Assembly (NCBI RefSeq): GCF_014643535.1
Contig: NZ_BMJQ01000010.1
Coordinates: forward strand, 62,001 to 126,000
Length of the DNA: 64,000 nt
Source of the DNA: Aliidongia dinghuensis
GTDB taxonomy: Bacteria; Pseudomonadota; Alphaproteobacteria; ATCC43930; CGMCC-115725
Direction: 5' to 3'
The translations under genes and the position numbers were made by a program. Under the pieces are notes generated by a model. It did not search any database and had not been told where the DNA came from. It was given only the letters and a program-made list of their open reading frames with translations. Within the stretch, counting starts at the first letter, position 1, and every line of letters starts with the position of its first letter. This document shows, one piece after another, positions 1 through 9,590 of this stretch.

Positions 1-123
1 CGGGCGAGGCTGGCAGGCTGTCAACCTGGATCAGCCACCCTCACCCTGTCGCAAGCCGGAGAGAGTCGCTCAGCCTGCCCGATCGTCCTCATACGGGCTG
101 AAGCGGTTCGGCCGTCGACGCGA
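1..123. other. Window edge, no gene seen
   Basis: No coding region, RNA gene or clear terminator could be supported in this 123-base edge segment. It lies downstream of the DUF3300 gene, which ends at 124 on the minus strand. Confidence 0.5.
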
Positions 124-1419
124 TCATCGCGCGAAGCCGCCGCGCGCACCCATGCCAAGCGCCATTCCGGAGCCCACCCCCATGGGCATCCCACCGGATG
201 GCGCGTGGCTCACGGCGGGCGGCCGCGGGGCGAAACTGGCCGGTGGTGGCGCGAAGTTGTGGGCCGGCGACGGACGACCCTCGGTCGCGCGCGGCTGCGC
301 CAGCGTCGCGGGTGCGTGCACCAGCGGCGTGGGGCGCACCGGCATGTGCCGGATGATGGCCACATGCGGCGCCGGATCCGGCCGGCTCGCGCCAGGCCGC
401 ATCACGAGGGGCCGGGCGACAACCGAGGGAGCGACGGCCGAAGGGGCAAGGGCGTGGAAGTCGCGAACCCGCTCGGGGGTCCCCACACCCGTTGAGCGAA
501 GGCGTGCTGGCGCCCGTGGGTCGCCCGTGCCGGCCCGCAGCGACGGGTCGTGGGACCAGAATTCCGCCCGATTCTCGAAGTTATGGTGAGGGTGGAGCCG
601 CTCGAAGCGGTCGTGATCGATGCGGATATGGTGACGGCGCCAGTCGAAATCGCACCATAGCCAGAGCGGCTCGACCACCACGACAGCGTCGCCGAAGAAC
701 AAGCCGTCGCCCTCGAGCGGGCCGTAGTCATAGTCGGGCACCGGGAAATAGGCCGGCGGATAGTCGGCATCCAGCCACGGACCGTAGATCAGGCGCGGAT
801 CATAGGCCGGCACATAGACCCTCTCGGGATTGCTCGGCATGATCGAAATGGCCGTCCCGTCATTGGCCACCATCTGCTGGGCCGTCGAGGGCAGGTGCCC
901 CGTCGCCTGGGCCTCCCGGCGCAGACGCTGGACCGCGTCCATGACTTTCGCTTGCTGCGCCAGGAAGGCGTCGCCAAGCTGCTCCGTCCAGTCGAGCTGG
1001 CGATCCATCATCGCCAGGATCTGCGGGAACGCGGTCAGCGACTTGACGCTCGGGTCCCAGTCCTTGTCCTGCAGTGCCGCCGTCAATTGATCGCCCTTGA
1101 GTGCGGCGTTGCGCGGATCCGCGACCCAGCGGTCGGCCTCGACGACTTGGAGCGGATAGGTCGAGGCGGCTAGAATGTCGGCGAGCAGCGGGTCCGGGTA
1201 GAGCGCCACCGGCGCCACCAGCCCGTCAAGCTGCGGCGCCGCGTAGGCCGGCGCCCCATCGGCTTGATCTTCTTGCGGGGGAGCGGCGGCGGCCATATCG
1301 GCGGGCGCCTCGGCCACCGCTTCTGCAGCATCCTGCGCGCGCGGAGCGACTGTCGGCGCCGACATCGCCAGGACCAGGACGATAGCGCTGGTCACGGCAC
1401 CGAGGGGACCTGTCTTCAT
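124..1419 (-). CDS. DUF3300 domain secreted protein
   Basis: A 431-residue protein with a cleavable-looking signal peptide (basic start MKTG, hydrophobic stretch to about residue 28), so it is probably periplasmic or envelope-exposed. After an Ala/Pro-rich linker, the motif LVAPVALYPDPLLADILAAS (about residues 66-85) and the following region to about residue 250 are typical of DUF3300, a family of unknown function. The last 180 residues are rich in His, Arg, Pro and Ala and look disordered. It is transcribed on its own: putA upstream on the same strand is separated by 140 bases. The family assignment is confident; the function is unknown. Confidence 0.85.
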   Translation of the reverse strand: MKTGPLGAVTSAIVLVLAMSAPTVAPRAQDAAEAVAEAPADMAAAAPPQEDQADGAPAYAAPQLDGLVAPVALYPDPLLADILAASTYPLQVVEADRWVADPRNAALKGDQLTAALQDKDWDPSVKSLTAFPQILAMMDRQLDWTEQLGDAFLAQQAKVMDAVQRLRREAQATGHLPSTAQQMVANDGTAISIMPSNPERVYVPAYDPRLIYGPWLDADYPPAYFPVPDYDYGPLEGDGLFFGDAVVVVEPLWLWCDFDWRRHHIRIDHDRFERLHPHHNFENRAEFWSHDPSLRAGTGDPRAPARLRSTGVGTPERVRDFHALAPSAVAPSVVARPLVMRPGASRPDPAPHVAIIRHMPVRPTPLVHAPATLAQPRATEGRPSPAHNFAPPPASFAPRPPAVSHAPSGGMPMGVGSGMALGMGARGGFAR

Positions 1420-1559
1420 GACTGGCCTTCACACGGGACAAGTGAACCATCATGAAGTGGGTCGGGCCGCCCTCATGCGCAACGGCGGCCCGACCGGAAA
1501 CGAGCGACAAGAAGGCGCAGCGCCCATCGCGTCCCTTCCCCGCGCCTTGGGAGACGCCC

Positions 1560-4500
1560 CTACCCGATCGTCATCAGGCTCGCATTGCCGCCGGCGGCGG
1601 CCGTGTTCGTGCTGATCGAGCGTTCGGCGACCAGCCATTCGAGCGGGTAGTCCTCGATGCCGTCGGCCAAGGCCGCGCGGTCGACGCCGTAGACAGGCAC
1701 GATCGGGCCGGCCAAGGCCGCTGCCTGCTGGTTCACCGCCTTGAGCGCGTCGCTGTCGCCCTCGAACAGCACGGCCGCGACATGACCGGCCCGGATCCAG
1801 TCGTCGGCCGTCGCGATCCAGCCCTTCAGCTCCTTCGGCAGCTTGGCCAGGAGTGCCGGCAACGCCGGCACCGCCTGGATGAGCGCCTTGTTGCCGGTCG
1901 CAAGCGCCGCGCCGACCTGCAGCAGCAGGCCCGTCTCGGTCTGGGCGAGGCAGGCGACGGTGCCGCGCGACTGGATCACATAGGTGTTGCGTTCGCCGAC
2001 CGGCCCCGGCAGCTCCACGACTGCCCCGGCGAGCGAGATCGCCCGGTAGCGCCCGACCCGGGCGGCCTCCCGGGCGCGCCCCTCGGCCGCGAGCCAGGCC
2101 TGGTAGCTTTCCGCCACGGCCGGGGGTGCGCCGGCAACGCCATCGAGCGCCTCGGCAGGACGCGCCGCAAGCAGCCGCGACAGATAGAGCGGGCCGCCGG
2201 CCTTGGGGCCCGTGCCCGAGAGCCCGTGGCCGCCAAATGGCTGCACGCCCACGACCGCACCGATCAGGTTGCGGTTCACGTAAATGTTACCGGCGCCGAC
2301 CCGCTCGGTGACGCGCACGATCGTCTCGTCGATGCGCGTGTGAACGCCGAAGGTGAGCCCATAGCCGGACGCGTTGATCTCGTCGATCAGCTGATCGAGC
2401 TTTTCCCGCCGATAGCGCAGCACATGGAGCACGGGGCCGAACACCTCGCGCTTCAGCTCCGCCATGCCGTCGATCTCGATCAAGGTCGGGGCCACGAACG
2501 TGCCGTGCTTGGCCGAGGCCGGCAGCGCCAGTTCCTCGACGCGGCGGCCCTTCGCCTTCATGGCCGCGACATGCTTGTCGATGCCTATCTTGGCCTCGGC
2601 CGTGATGACCGGGCCGACATCGGTCGCGAGCCGGTCCGGGTTGCCCACGGCCAGCTCCGCCATGGCGCCCTTGAGCATGGTCAGCACACGGTCCGCCGCC
2701 TCTTCCTGCAAGCAGAGCACGCGCAACGCCGAGCAGCGCTGGCCGGCCGAATCGAAGGCGGACGTCAGCACGTCGCCCACCACCTGTTCCGGCAGTGCCG
2801 AGGAATCGACGATGAGCGCGTTCTGGCCGCCGGTTTCGGCGATGAGCGGGATCGGCTTGCCGTCGGGGTTGAGCCGCCCGGCGAGCGTCTTCTGGATGAG
2901 GCGCGCCACCTCGGTCGAGCCGGTGAACATGACGGCCCGGCCGCGTGGGTCGGCGACGAGCCGGGCCCCCACATCGCCGGCACCGGGCAGCAGCTGCACC
3001 GCACCCTCCGGCACGCCCGCCTCACGCAGCAGCTGGACCGCGGCCGCGGCGATGAGCGGCGTCTCCTCAGCCGGCTTCGCCAGCACCGGGTTGCCGGCCG
3101 CGAGGGCGGCCGCGACCTGGCCCGTGAAGATCGCGAGCGGGAAGTTCCACGGGCTGATGCAGACCACGGGCCCGAGCGGCCGGTGGCTGTCGTTCGAGAA
3201 CGCCTGCTCGACCCGCGCCGCGTAATAGCGCAGGAAATCGACCGCCTCGCGCACCTCGGCGATCGCGTTCGGCAGCGACTTGCCGGCCTCGCGCACGATC
3301 AGGCCGAGGAGCTGCGGCATGCGCGCCTCCATGACGTCGGCCGCGCGCTTCAGGCAGCCGGCGCGCTCGTCGGGCGGTGTGGCGGCCCAGATCGGCGCCG
3401 CGCCGACCGCATGGCCCATGGCGGCATCGACCTGCTCCGGCGAGGCGTCGATCACCATGCCGACCAGGTCGCGATGGTTGGCCGGGTTGCGCACCTCGCG
3501 CGCCGGCCCGTCCTGCGGGCCGTCGGCCAAGAGCGGCATCGCGCGATAGGCCGTGTCGGCGCTCGCGAGCAGCGCCGCCGAAAGTGAGGCGAGCCGCTGC
3601 TCGTTCGAGAGATCGAGGCCCGCGGAATTCGGCCGCTCGCCATCGAACAGATCGCGCGGCAGGGAGATCTTGGCGTGAGTGGATCCCACCGGCTCGACCG
3701 CCTTCGCAAGCTCGACCGGATCGGCGATCAGCTCGTCGATCGAGACATGCTCGTCGGCGATGCGGTTCACGAACGAGGTGTTGGCGCCGTTCTCGAGCAG
3801 GCGTCGGACGAGATAGGCCAGCAGCGTCTCGTGCGTGCCGACCGGTGCATAGATGCGGCACGGCCGATTGAGCTTGTCCTTGCCGACGACCTCTTCATAG
3901 AGCGGCTCGCCCATGCCGTGCAGGCACTGGAATTCATACTGGCCGGCGTAATAGTTGCCGCCGGCCATGGCGTGGATGGTCGCGAGCGTGTGGCCGTTGT
4001 GGGTCGCGAACTGCGGAAAGACCGCGTCCGGCACCGCCAGGAGCTTCTTGGCGCAGGCGAGATACGAGACGTCCGTGTGGATCTTGCGCGTATAGACCGG
4101 GAAGCCCTCGAGCCCGTCCATCTGCGCCCGCTTGATCTCGCTGTCCCAATAGGCGCCCTTGACGAGCCGGACCATCAGGCGATGGCCGCTGCGTCGCGCC
4201 AGATCGATCACATAGTCGAGCACGAAGGGCGCCCGCTTCTGATAGGCCTGGACGACGAAGCCGATGCCGTTCCAGCCGGCAAGCTCCGGGGCGAAGCAGA
4301 GCGCTTCGAGCAAGTCGAGCGACAGCTCGAGCCGGTCCGCCTCCTCCGCATCGATGTTGATGCCGATATCATAGCCGCGCGCGAGCACGACGAGCGCCTT
4401 CAAGCGTGGCAGCAACTCGCCCATGACCCGGTCCTGCTGGGCGCGCGAATAGCGTGGGTGCAGCGCCGACAGCTTGATCGAGATGCCCGGCCCCTCGTAG

Positions 4501-5444
4501 ATGCCGCGCCGCGCCGCCGCCTTGCCGATCGCGTGGATCGCCTGCTCGTAGTCGGCATAGTAGCGGTCGGCGTCGCGCGCCGTCGTCGCGGCCTCGCCCA
4601 GCATGTCGTAGGAATAGCGGAAGCCCCGGGATTCGAGCTTGCGGCTGTTGGCCAACGCCTCCGAGATGGTCTGGCCGGTCACGAACTGCTCGCCCATCAT
4701 GCGCATGGCGATGTCGACGCCCTTGCGGATCAAGGGCTCGCCACCCTTGCCGATGAGGCGTGTGAGTGCCGAGGACAAGCCCGACTCGCTCGACGTGGTC
4801 GTGAGCCGGCCGGTCACGACCAGGCCCCAGGTCGCGGCGTTGACGAACAGCGACGGGCTGTTGCCGACATGGGACTGCCAGTCGCCGACGCTGATCTTGT
4901 CGCGGATGAGCGCGTCGCGCGTCGCCCGGTCGGGGATGCGCAACAGCGCCTCCGCCAGGCACATGAGGGCGACGCCCTCCTGGCTCGACAGCGAATATTC
5001 GTGGATCAGCCCCTCGACGCCGCCGCCGCGACGCTTGGTACGCAGCGCCTCGACCAGCTGGCGGGCAATCCGGCGCGCCTGCTCGGTCACAGCCGGCGGC
5101 TGCGCCGCCTCCGTCAGCAGCAGCGGCAGGCACTCCGTCTCCGGCCGGCGATAGGCGGCGGTTATCTTGGCACGGAGCACAGTCTGCGGCTGGACCGTCT
5201 GGGCGAACTCCAGGAACGGCTGCTGGCTTCCCGGCTCCTGATCGACGAGGCCGTCGAGCGCGTCTGGCGTTGCCGCCTCGCCGATCAGGCTCGAAAGATC
5301 CTCGCCGCGCTCAACACGCTCCAGCGTCGTAACGATTGATTGCTTGATCAGCCAATGGGGCGTGCGGCCCAGGCGCTCCGCAGCCTTGCGCAGCCGGTTG
5401 CGCAGCTCGTCGTCCAGTTTCACGCCGATCGTCGTCGTCGCCAT
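1560..5444 (-). CDS. putA: Bifunctional proline dehydrogenase / P5C dehydrogenase PutA
   Basis: A 1294-residue PutA that oxidises proline to glutamate in two steps, using FAD then NAD. The first ~48 residues (TIGVKLDDELRNRLRKAAERLG) form a ribbon-helix-helix DNA-binding domain, so this is the trifunctional type that also represses its own promoter. The proline dehydrogenase barrel covers about residues 190-540 (RLVKGAYWDSEIKRAQ). The aldehyde dehydrogenase half follows, with catalytic Cys904 in GQRCSALRV and the adjacent AETGGQNALI segment. A C-terminal extension of about 200 residues is typical of long PutAs. The start is set by the intact RHH domain. The promoter region 5445-5540 has three regularly spaced GCGCAACCC copies, listed separately. 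Confidence 0.97.
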   Translation of the reverse strand: MATTTIGVKLDDELRNRLRKAAERLGRTPHWLIKQSIVTTLERVERGEDLSSLIGEAATPDALDGLVDQEPGSQQPFLEFAQTVQPQTVLRAKITAAYRRPETECLPLLLTEAAQPPAVTEQARRIARQLVEALRTKRRGGGVEGLIHEYSLSSQEGVALMCLAEALLRIPDRATRDALIRDKISVGDWQSHVGNSPSLFVNAATWGLVVTGRLTTTSSESGLSSALTRLIGKGGEPLIRKGVDIAMRMMGEQFVTGQTISEALANSRKLESRGFRYSYDMLGEAATTARDADRYYADYEQAIHAIGKAAARRGIYEGPGISIKLSALHPRYSRAQQDRVMGELLPRLKALVVLARGYDIGINIDAEEADRLELSLDLLEALCFAPELAGWNGIGFVVQAYQKRAPFVLDYVIDLARRSGHRLMVRLVKGAYWDSEIKRAQMDGLEGFPVYTRKIHTDVSYLACAKKLLAVPDAVFPQFATHNGHTLATIHAMAGGNYYAGQYEFQCLHGMGEPLYEEVVGKDKLNRPCRIYAPVGTHETLLAYLVRRLLENGANTSFVNRIADEHVSIDELIADPVELAKAVEPVGSTHAKISLPRDLFDGERPNSAGLDLSNEQRLASLSAALLASADTAYRAMPLLADGPQDGPAREVRNPANHRDLVGMVIDASPEQVDAAMGHAVGAAPIWAATPPDERAGCLKRAADVMEARMPQLLGLIVREAGKSLPNAIAEVREAVDFLRYYAARVEQAFSNDSHRPLGPVVCISPWNFPLAIFTGQVAAALAAGNPVLAKPAEETPLIAAAAVQLLREAGVPEGAVQLLPGAGDVGARLVADPRGRAVMFTGSTEVARLIQKTLAGRLNPDGKPIPLIAETGGQNALIVDSSALPEQVVGDVLTSAFDSAGQRCSALRVLCLQEEAADRVLTMLKGAMAELAVGNPDRLATDVGPVITAEAKIGIDKHVAAMKAKGRRVEELALPASAKHGTFVAPTLIEIDGMAELKREVFGPVLHVLRYRREKLDQLIDEINASGYGLTFGVHTRIDETIVRVTERVGAGNIYVNRNLIGAVVGVQPFGGHGLSGTGPKAGGPLYLSRLLAARPAEALDGVAGAPPAVAESYQAWLAAEGRAREAARVGRYRAISLAGAVVELPGPVGERNTYVIQSRGTVACLAQTETGLLLQVGAALATGNKALIQAVPALPALLAKLPKELKGWIATADDWIRAGHVAAVLFEGDSDALKAVNQQAAALAGPIVPVYGVDRAALADGIEDYPLEWLVAERSISTNTAAAGGNASLMTIG

Positions 5445-5478
5445 GCGTCAGGCCTCGTGCGAGATGGGCGCGCAGCAG

Positions 5479-5534
5479 GCGCAACCCGATCCCGCAAAGT
5501 AGCGCAACCCGCCGCCAATGAAAAGGCGCAACCC
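5479..5534. promoter_or_regulatory. Three phased GCGCAACCC repeats upstream of putA
   Basis: The 9-mer GCGCAACCC occurs at 5479-5487, 5502-5510 and 5526-5534, with start-to-start distances of 23 and 24 bases, about two helical turns. All copies lie between 35 and 90 bases upstream of the putA ATG. Read with putA they are GGGTTGCGC. Their number, orientation and phasing suggest operator half-sites, either for PutA's own RHH domain or for another regulator. Related CGCAACC copies occur before the liv genes (38005-38079). The function is inferred. Confidence 0.5.
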
Positions 5535-5581
5535 GCGAGGCTTCACTCTACGGCGTCATGGCCGGGCTTGACGAAGAAGAG

Positions 5582-6523
5582 TTAAACACCCGCCGGATAG
5601 CACGACACTTCGACCAAGTTCTGGTCGGGGTCGCGGAAATAGACCGATTGCATAGGCCCAAGCGCGCCGTTGCGCTCGACCGGCCCGAGCTCGATCGGCA
5701 CGCCGGCCGCGGCGAGCCGGGCTTCGATTTCGGAGAGCGGCCCATCGGCGATGAGGCAGAAGTCGCCACTGCCCGGCGTCGGATGGAGCGCCCGCGGTGA
5801 GAATTCCCGGCCGCGTTGGTGCAGGTTGATCTTGTGCCGGCCGAAATGCAGGGCATGGCGGCCGTTCTCGCTCACGACCCGCATGCCAAGCGCGGCGGTA
5901 TAGAACGCGCAGGTCTTCTCGATGTCGGCGACGGTCAGGACGAAATGGTCGACCCGGTTGATCACGTCGTGTTCAACCCGGTTGATCACATCGCGTTCAA
6001 CCCGGCCGATCGTATCGTCGACGACCTTGCGCGTGCCGGGGCGCGGGATGCCGTCATGCGACCCCATCGGCCGGGCCGGCGCGTCGGTCCAGACGTCGCT
6101 GCGCAGCGCCTCCTGCGCCGGATTGAGCGGATAGCGGATGCGGTTCTCCGCCTTCGCCACCTCGCCCACGACCAGGAGCCGCACGTCGCGATTGGTGTTG
6201 TTGAGGAATGTGTGCGCTTGGCCCGTGCCGGCCGGGAAGCCCACGGCGTCACCAGGTTCAAGCGGGTAGAGCACGCCGTCGAGCCAGACGTCGGGATGGC
6301 CCTCGATCACATAGACGAACTCCTCCTCCGCACTCTCGGCGTGCGGAAAGGAGGTGCGTCGCCCAGGCGGGACCAGCTCATGATGGATGCCGATCCGGGT
6401 CAGGCCCAGCCGTCGGCCGAACGGGCTGCCGATGCTGAGCAGCTCGTCGCTCGTCTCGTAGCGGGAATTATCCGGATTCTGGATCTCGGAATAATGGCGG
6501 ATGCAGGGAGGGCGCTCGGTCAT
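5582..6523 (-). CDS. Cupin-VOC (glyoxalase/bleomycin resistance) fusion protein
   Basis: A 313-residue two-domain protein. Residues ~1-150 form a cupin (PPGRRTSFPHAESAEEEFVY, then LEPGDAVGFPAGTGQAH), of the kind annotated as cupin domain protein with His/Glu metal ligands. Residues ~195-313 form a vicinal-oxygen-chelate domain (NRVDHFVLTVADIEKTCAFY ... YFRDPDQNLVEVSCY). The linker contains an 8-residue tandem repeat (RVERDVIN, RVEHDVIN, RVDHFVL). I chose the ATG at 6523 (MTERPPCIRHY) over an upstream Met at 6559, because conserved sequence begins there. The substrate is unknown; the VOC half could be a dioxygenase, lyase or isomerase. It is monocistronic, downstream of tRNA-Pro on the same strand. 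Confidence 0.85.
   Translation of the reverse strand: MTERPPCIRHYSEIQNPDNSRYETSDELLSIGSPFGRRLGLTRIGIHHELVPPGRRTSFPHAESAEEEFVYVIEGHPDVWLDGVLYPLEPGDAVGFPAGTGQAHTFLNNTNRDVRLLVVGEVAKAENRIRYPLNPAQEALRSDVWTDAPARPMGSHDGIPRPGTRKVVDDTIGRVERDVINRVEHDVINRVDHFVLTVADIEKTCAFYTAALGMRVVSENGRHALHFGRHKINLHQRGREFSPRALHPTPGSGDFCLIADGPLSEIEARLAAAGVPIELGPVERNGALGPMQSVYFRDPDQNLVEVSCYPAGV
5952..6023. repeat. 24-bp tandem repeat, three copies, in-frame
   Basis: The unit acccggttgatcacgtcgtg plus four bases (24 bp) is repeated from 5952, 5976 and 6000. The first two copies are nearly identical and the third has diverged. Because 24 is a multiple of three, the cupin-VOC gene stays in frame and gains an 8-residue repeat in its interdomain linker, duplicating the first strand of the VOC domain. 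Confidence 0.85.
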
Positions 6524-6615
6524 GCGGGCGATGATCGCGCCAAAGCGCGCCGCCGCCAAGAGCGGGAACGAAAGAAATCAGAAGGAAGGCCCGGAGGGCT
6601 CATTGGGGTTTTCGG

Positions 6616-6692
6616 TGGTCGGGCAAGCGGGATTCGAACCCACGACCCCCAGTCCCCCAGACTGATGCGCTACCAGACTGCGCTATTGCCCG
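6616..6692 (-). tRNA. tRNA-Pro (GGG anticodon)
   Basis: On the minus strand the sequence folds as a complete cloverleaf. The acceptor CGGGCAA pairs with TTGCCCG. The D arm is GCGC-AGTCTGGTA-GCGC. The anticodon stem TCAGT/ACTGG encloses the loop CTGGGGG, giving anticodon GGG (reads CCC, Pro). The T arm is GTGGG-TTCGAAT-CCCGC. The discriminator base is A and the CCA end is encoded (6616-6618). No introns or mismatches apart from one G-U pair. Confidence 0.97.
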
Positions 6693-6838
6693 ACGCGACC
6701 GAAGAACCCAGCCAATCATAAGGACCGGCCGTGCCGGGGCGTTCCCGGCGGAGCGGAATATAGGAGGCGCCGGGCAGCCGATGCAACCCGCATCTTTTCG
6801 CGAGCCCGTGGGACCGCTATGCAGAAGGCGGATGCGCC

Positions 6839-7600
6839 ATGGGTTGGAGAGCGGGTGTGAGGCAGATCGGTCTGGCAGCGGGTACGGCGCTCCTCATCGT
6901 GGTGTGGGAGCTGGCGGTCCAGGCGATCATCCTTGCTGTCGGCTGGCAGCCGGGCGAGCTGGCACTCTATGCCAGCGACAAGGTGGGCTTCGCGCTGCTC
7001 CTGGCGCTGGCGCTTACGATCGCCCGGCACTGGCGGACGAGCGGCTTCATGGGCCCTCTTGCAATCAGCCGCTGGTGGCTGCTCTGGCCGATCTGGTTCG
7101 ATGCGGCAGTGCCGCTGACCCAGGGGCTGGCCGAGGACAGCCCGCGCTATCTCGCCGGCTGGGCCGCCGTCAGCCTGGCGGTGGGATTCGGCGAGGAAGG
7201 CCTGTTCCGCGGCGTTCTCATGCCCCAGCTCGGCCTCGACCGGCCGCGGCGGGCGATCATCGTCTCCTCCGTGCTGTTCGGCGCCATCCATCTGGCCGGC
7301 CTTCTGTCGCCGATCGATAGCCGCCTGGTGCTGGCCCAGGCGGCAAGCGTGGTCGGGCTGGGCCTGATCCTGGGCGCGGTGCGCATCCGCACCCGCTCGC
7401 TCTGGCCCTGTATGATCGTGCACGCGGTGCTCGATTTCTGCGGTATCGCGTCCGGCGGCGGTGTCGTCGAGGCGATGCAATATTCCGACGAGGCGCTCTT
7501 TTCCATGCTCGGTGCCGGCGCCGTGGCCTTCGCCTGGGGCAGCCTGCTGTGCTGGCGCCTGCCGCCGTCCTCGGCGTTCACCAGACCTGCGACGGCTTGA
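6839..7600 (+). CDS. CPBP family intramembrane metalloprotease
   Basis: A 253-residue membrane protein with about seven hydrophobic segments. It carries the CPBP (Rce1/Abi-type) signature: GEEGLFRG near residue 120 (paired Glu and Arg of motif 1), VLFGAIHLAG (motif 2 His) and MIVHAVLDF (motif 3 His/Asp). Members cleave substrates within the membrane; bacterial ones are linked to peptide maturation or self-immunity, but the substrate here is unknown. It stands alone between tRNA-Pro and the convergent merR gene. Confidence 0.85.
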   Translation: MGWRAGVRQIGLAAGTALLIVVWELAVQAIILAVGWQPGELALYASDKVGFALLLALALTIARHWRTSGFMGPLAISRWWLLWPIWFDAAVPLTQGLAEDSPRYLAGWAAVSLAVGFGEEGLFRGVLMPQLGLDRPRRAIIVSSVLFGAIHLAGLLSPIDSRLVLAQAASVVGLGLILGAVRIRTRSLWPCMIVHAVLDFCGIASGGGVVEAMQYSDEALFSMLGAGAVAFAWGSLLCWRLPPSSAFTRPATA

Positions 7601-7647
7601 GCCCGCCTGTGGCGTCACGGCTTGGCGTCATGGTCGCCGCCGGCTCA

Positions 7648-8142
7648 TCAGCGCGAGGTGAGCAACGCCTTCAACGCTTCGAGCTCGACCAGGAGATCGC
7701 CCAGCACCTCGCGCGTCGTCGCGTCGAGCGCGCGGCGTCGGCTGGGCGGCTTCGCCGCCGGCGCCGGCTCTTCCGGAGGGGGAAGCTCGGCATCGAGTTC
7801 CTCGAGGCCGAGCGGGAGTGCCATCTCCTCATAGGCCGGTGCCGCACCGCCCTTGAGCGCGCCTTCGCGCAGCAAGCGTTGAACGCCCTTGATGGTGTAG
7901 CCCTCCTGATAGAGCAGGCGCGCGACCCGGCGCAGCAGCTCGACATCTTCCGGACGGTAATAGCGCCGCCCGCCGCCGCGCTTCAACGGGCGGATCTGCG
8001 GAAACTTCGTCTCCCAGAAACGCAGCACATGCTGCGGCACGTCGAGCTCGTCGGCGACCTCGCTGATCGTGCGAAACGCGGTTGCCGACTTGACCACCCG
8101 GCGCGACGGCTCGCCGCCGTCGTTGCGCACGGGATCGGACAT
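7648..8142 (-). CDS. MerR family transcriptional regulator
   Basis: A 164-residue protein with an N-terminal MerR helix-turn-helix at about residues 22-92 ([25 protein letters not shown] ... [14 protein letters not shown]). It is followed by a short helix ([16 protein letters not shown]) and a variable, Pro/Glu-rich C-terminus without a Cys-based metal site. It starts two bases after ihfA ends on the same strand. A MerR gene directly behind ihfA is a common alphaproteobacterial arrangement. The effector is unknown. Confidence 0.9.
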   Translation of the reverse strand: MSDPVRNDGGEPSRRVVKSATAFRTISEVADELDVPQHVLRFWETKFPQIRPLKRGGGRRYYRPEDVELLRRVARLLYQEGYTIKGVQRLLREGALKGGAAPAYEEMALPLGLEELDAELPPPEEPAPAAKPPSRRRALDATTREVLGDLLVELEALKALLTSR

Positions 8143-8144
8143 GG

Positions 8145-8474
8145 TCAGCCCTTCCGGCCCGGCTTGCCGGTGGTCTTGCCGAGCGTGGTGTTGATCTGGT
8201 CCTTGAGCACGTGGCTCGCGCGGAACACCAGCACCTGGCGCGGCTCGATCGGCACTTCCTCGCCGGTCTTCGGGTTGCGTCCGACCCGTTCGCCCTTTTG
8301 GCGCACGGCAAAGCTGCCGAAGGAAGAAATCTTGACCATCTCGCCGCGCGACAGCGCGTTCGAGATCTCGCCCAGAACGGTCTCGACCAGATCGGCCGAC
8401 TCGTTCCGCGACAAACCGACCTCCTGGTAGACAGCCTCACTCAGTTGGGCACGCGTGACGGTACCGCCGGTCAT
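8145..8474 (-). CDS. ihfA: Integration host factor subunit alpha
   Basis: A 109-residue DNA-bending HU/IHF family protein. It opens with [20 protein letters not shown], contains [32 protein letters not shown] (β-arm with the conserved GRNPKTGE loop, about residues 46-74), and ends with a basic Lys/Arg/Gly tail. Length and motifs match IhfA, the partner of IhfB. I chose ATG at 8474; the longer frame from 8537 adds 21 residues not typical of the family. It is part of the fabH-ihfA-merR run. Confidence 0.93.
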   Translation of the reverse strand: MTGGTVTRAQLSEAVYQEVGLSRNESADLVETVLGEISNALSRGEMVKISSFGSFAVRQKGERVGRNPKTGEEVPIEPRQVLVFRASHVLKDQINTTLGKTTGKPGRKG

Positions 8475-8597
8475 GGCTCGAGCCCTCCAGACGTTGTCCG
8501 AAGCCGAAAGCCTAATGACGAAACCGTTCAAGGTCAAAGATATAGCGGTGAGATTTTCGAGTCGCCGCAGGTTCCGGCCGGCGGGCCCAGGCCGGCC

Positions 8598-9590
8598 TCA
8601 CCAGCGGACGAGCGCCGAACCCCAGGTGAAGCCGCCACCCATCGCCTCGAGCAGCACGAGGTCGCCGCGCTTGATCCGGCCGTCGTGGACGGCCTCGGCC
8701 AGCGCCAGCGGGATCGAGGCGGCCGAGGTGTTGGCATGCCGGTCGACGGTCACGACAACCTGGCGGGGATCGAGCGCCAGCTTCTTGCCGACGCCGTCGA
8801 TAATGCGCTTGTTGGCCTGGTGCGGCACCAGCCAGTCGATGTCGCGCGCGGTCAGCTTCTGCGCGGCCAGCGCCTCGTCGACCACTTCCGCCAGCCGCTG
8901 CACCGCATGGACGAAGACCTTGCGGCCCTCCATGCGCAGATGGCCGACCGTGCCGGTCGAGGACGGGCCGCCGTCGACATGGAGCAGCTCGTAATGCTCG
9001 CCCTCGGAATGGAGATGGGTCGAAAGAATGCCGCGCTCGGCCGTTTCCTCACCGCGCAGCACAACGGCGCCGGCGCCGTCGCCGAACAGGACGCAGGTCT
9101 GCCGGTCGTTCCAGTCGAGGATGCGCGAGAAGGTCTCGGCGCCGATGACGAGCGCGGTCTTCGCCTGGCCCGTCTTGATGAAACTGTCGGCAACGCCCAG
9201 CGCATAGACGAAGCCGGAGCAGACCGCCTGCACGTCGAAGGCGAAGCCGCGCTTCATGCCGAGCTTATGCTGGACCTTGGTCGCCGTCGCCGGGAAGGTG
9301 TTGTCGGGCGTCGCAGTCGCGACGATGACGAGATCGAGCTCGTCGACGGTGATCCCGGCATGGCCGATCGCCTTGCGCGCGGCAGCGAGCGCCAGGTCGG
9401 AGGTGAACTCGCCCTCGGCCGCGACATGGCGCTGCCGGATGCCCGTGCGCTGGACGATCCATTCGTCGGAGGTATCGACCTTCGCCGCCAGTTCCTCGTT
9501 GGTGACGATGCGTGACGGCAGATAGGCGCCGCAACCGAGAACGACGGAACGAAGGGGCATGATCTCTCGGGGCTGGACGAGCTCGGACAT
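8598..9590 (-). CDS. fabH: β-Ketoacyl-ACP synthase III
   Basis: FabH condenses acetyl-CoA with malonyl-ACP to start type II fatty acid synthesis. The 330-residue protein has catalytic Cys124 in AVCSGF, the His of HQANKRI and the Asn of [11 protein letters not shown]: a complete Cys-His-Asn triad. The first ATG (9588-9590) overlaps the plsX stop (TAATG), which suggests translational coupling. An internal ATG at 9560 ([15 protein letters not shown]), ten residues in, matches the family's usual start and is an equally good candidate. Confidence 0.95.
   Translation of the reverse strand: MSELVQPREIMPLRSVVLGCGAYLPSRIVTNEELAAKVDTSDEWIVQRTGIRQRHVAAEGEFTSDLALAAARKAIGHAGITVDELDLVIVATATPDNTFPATATKVQHKLGMKRGFAFDVQAVCSGFVYALGVADSFIKTGQAKTALVIGAETFSRILDWNDRQTCVLFGDGAGAVVLRGEETAERGILSTHLHSEGEHYELLHVDGGPSSTGTVGHLRMEGRKVFVHAVQRLAEVVDEALAAQKLTARDIDWLVPHQANKRIIDGVGKKLALDPRQVVVTVDRHANTSAASIPLALAEAVHDGRIKRGDLVLLEAMGGGFTWGSALVRW

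Noticed and set aside
1452..3587. 711-residue open frame on the plus strand over putA
   Set aside because: Antisense to putA. Arg/His/Gln-rich, without a recognisable domain, typical of shadow frames in GC-rich DNA.
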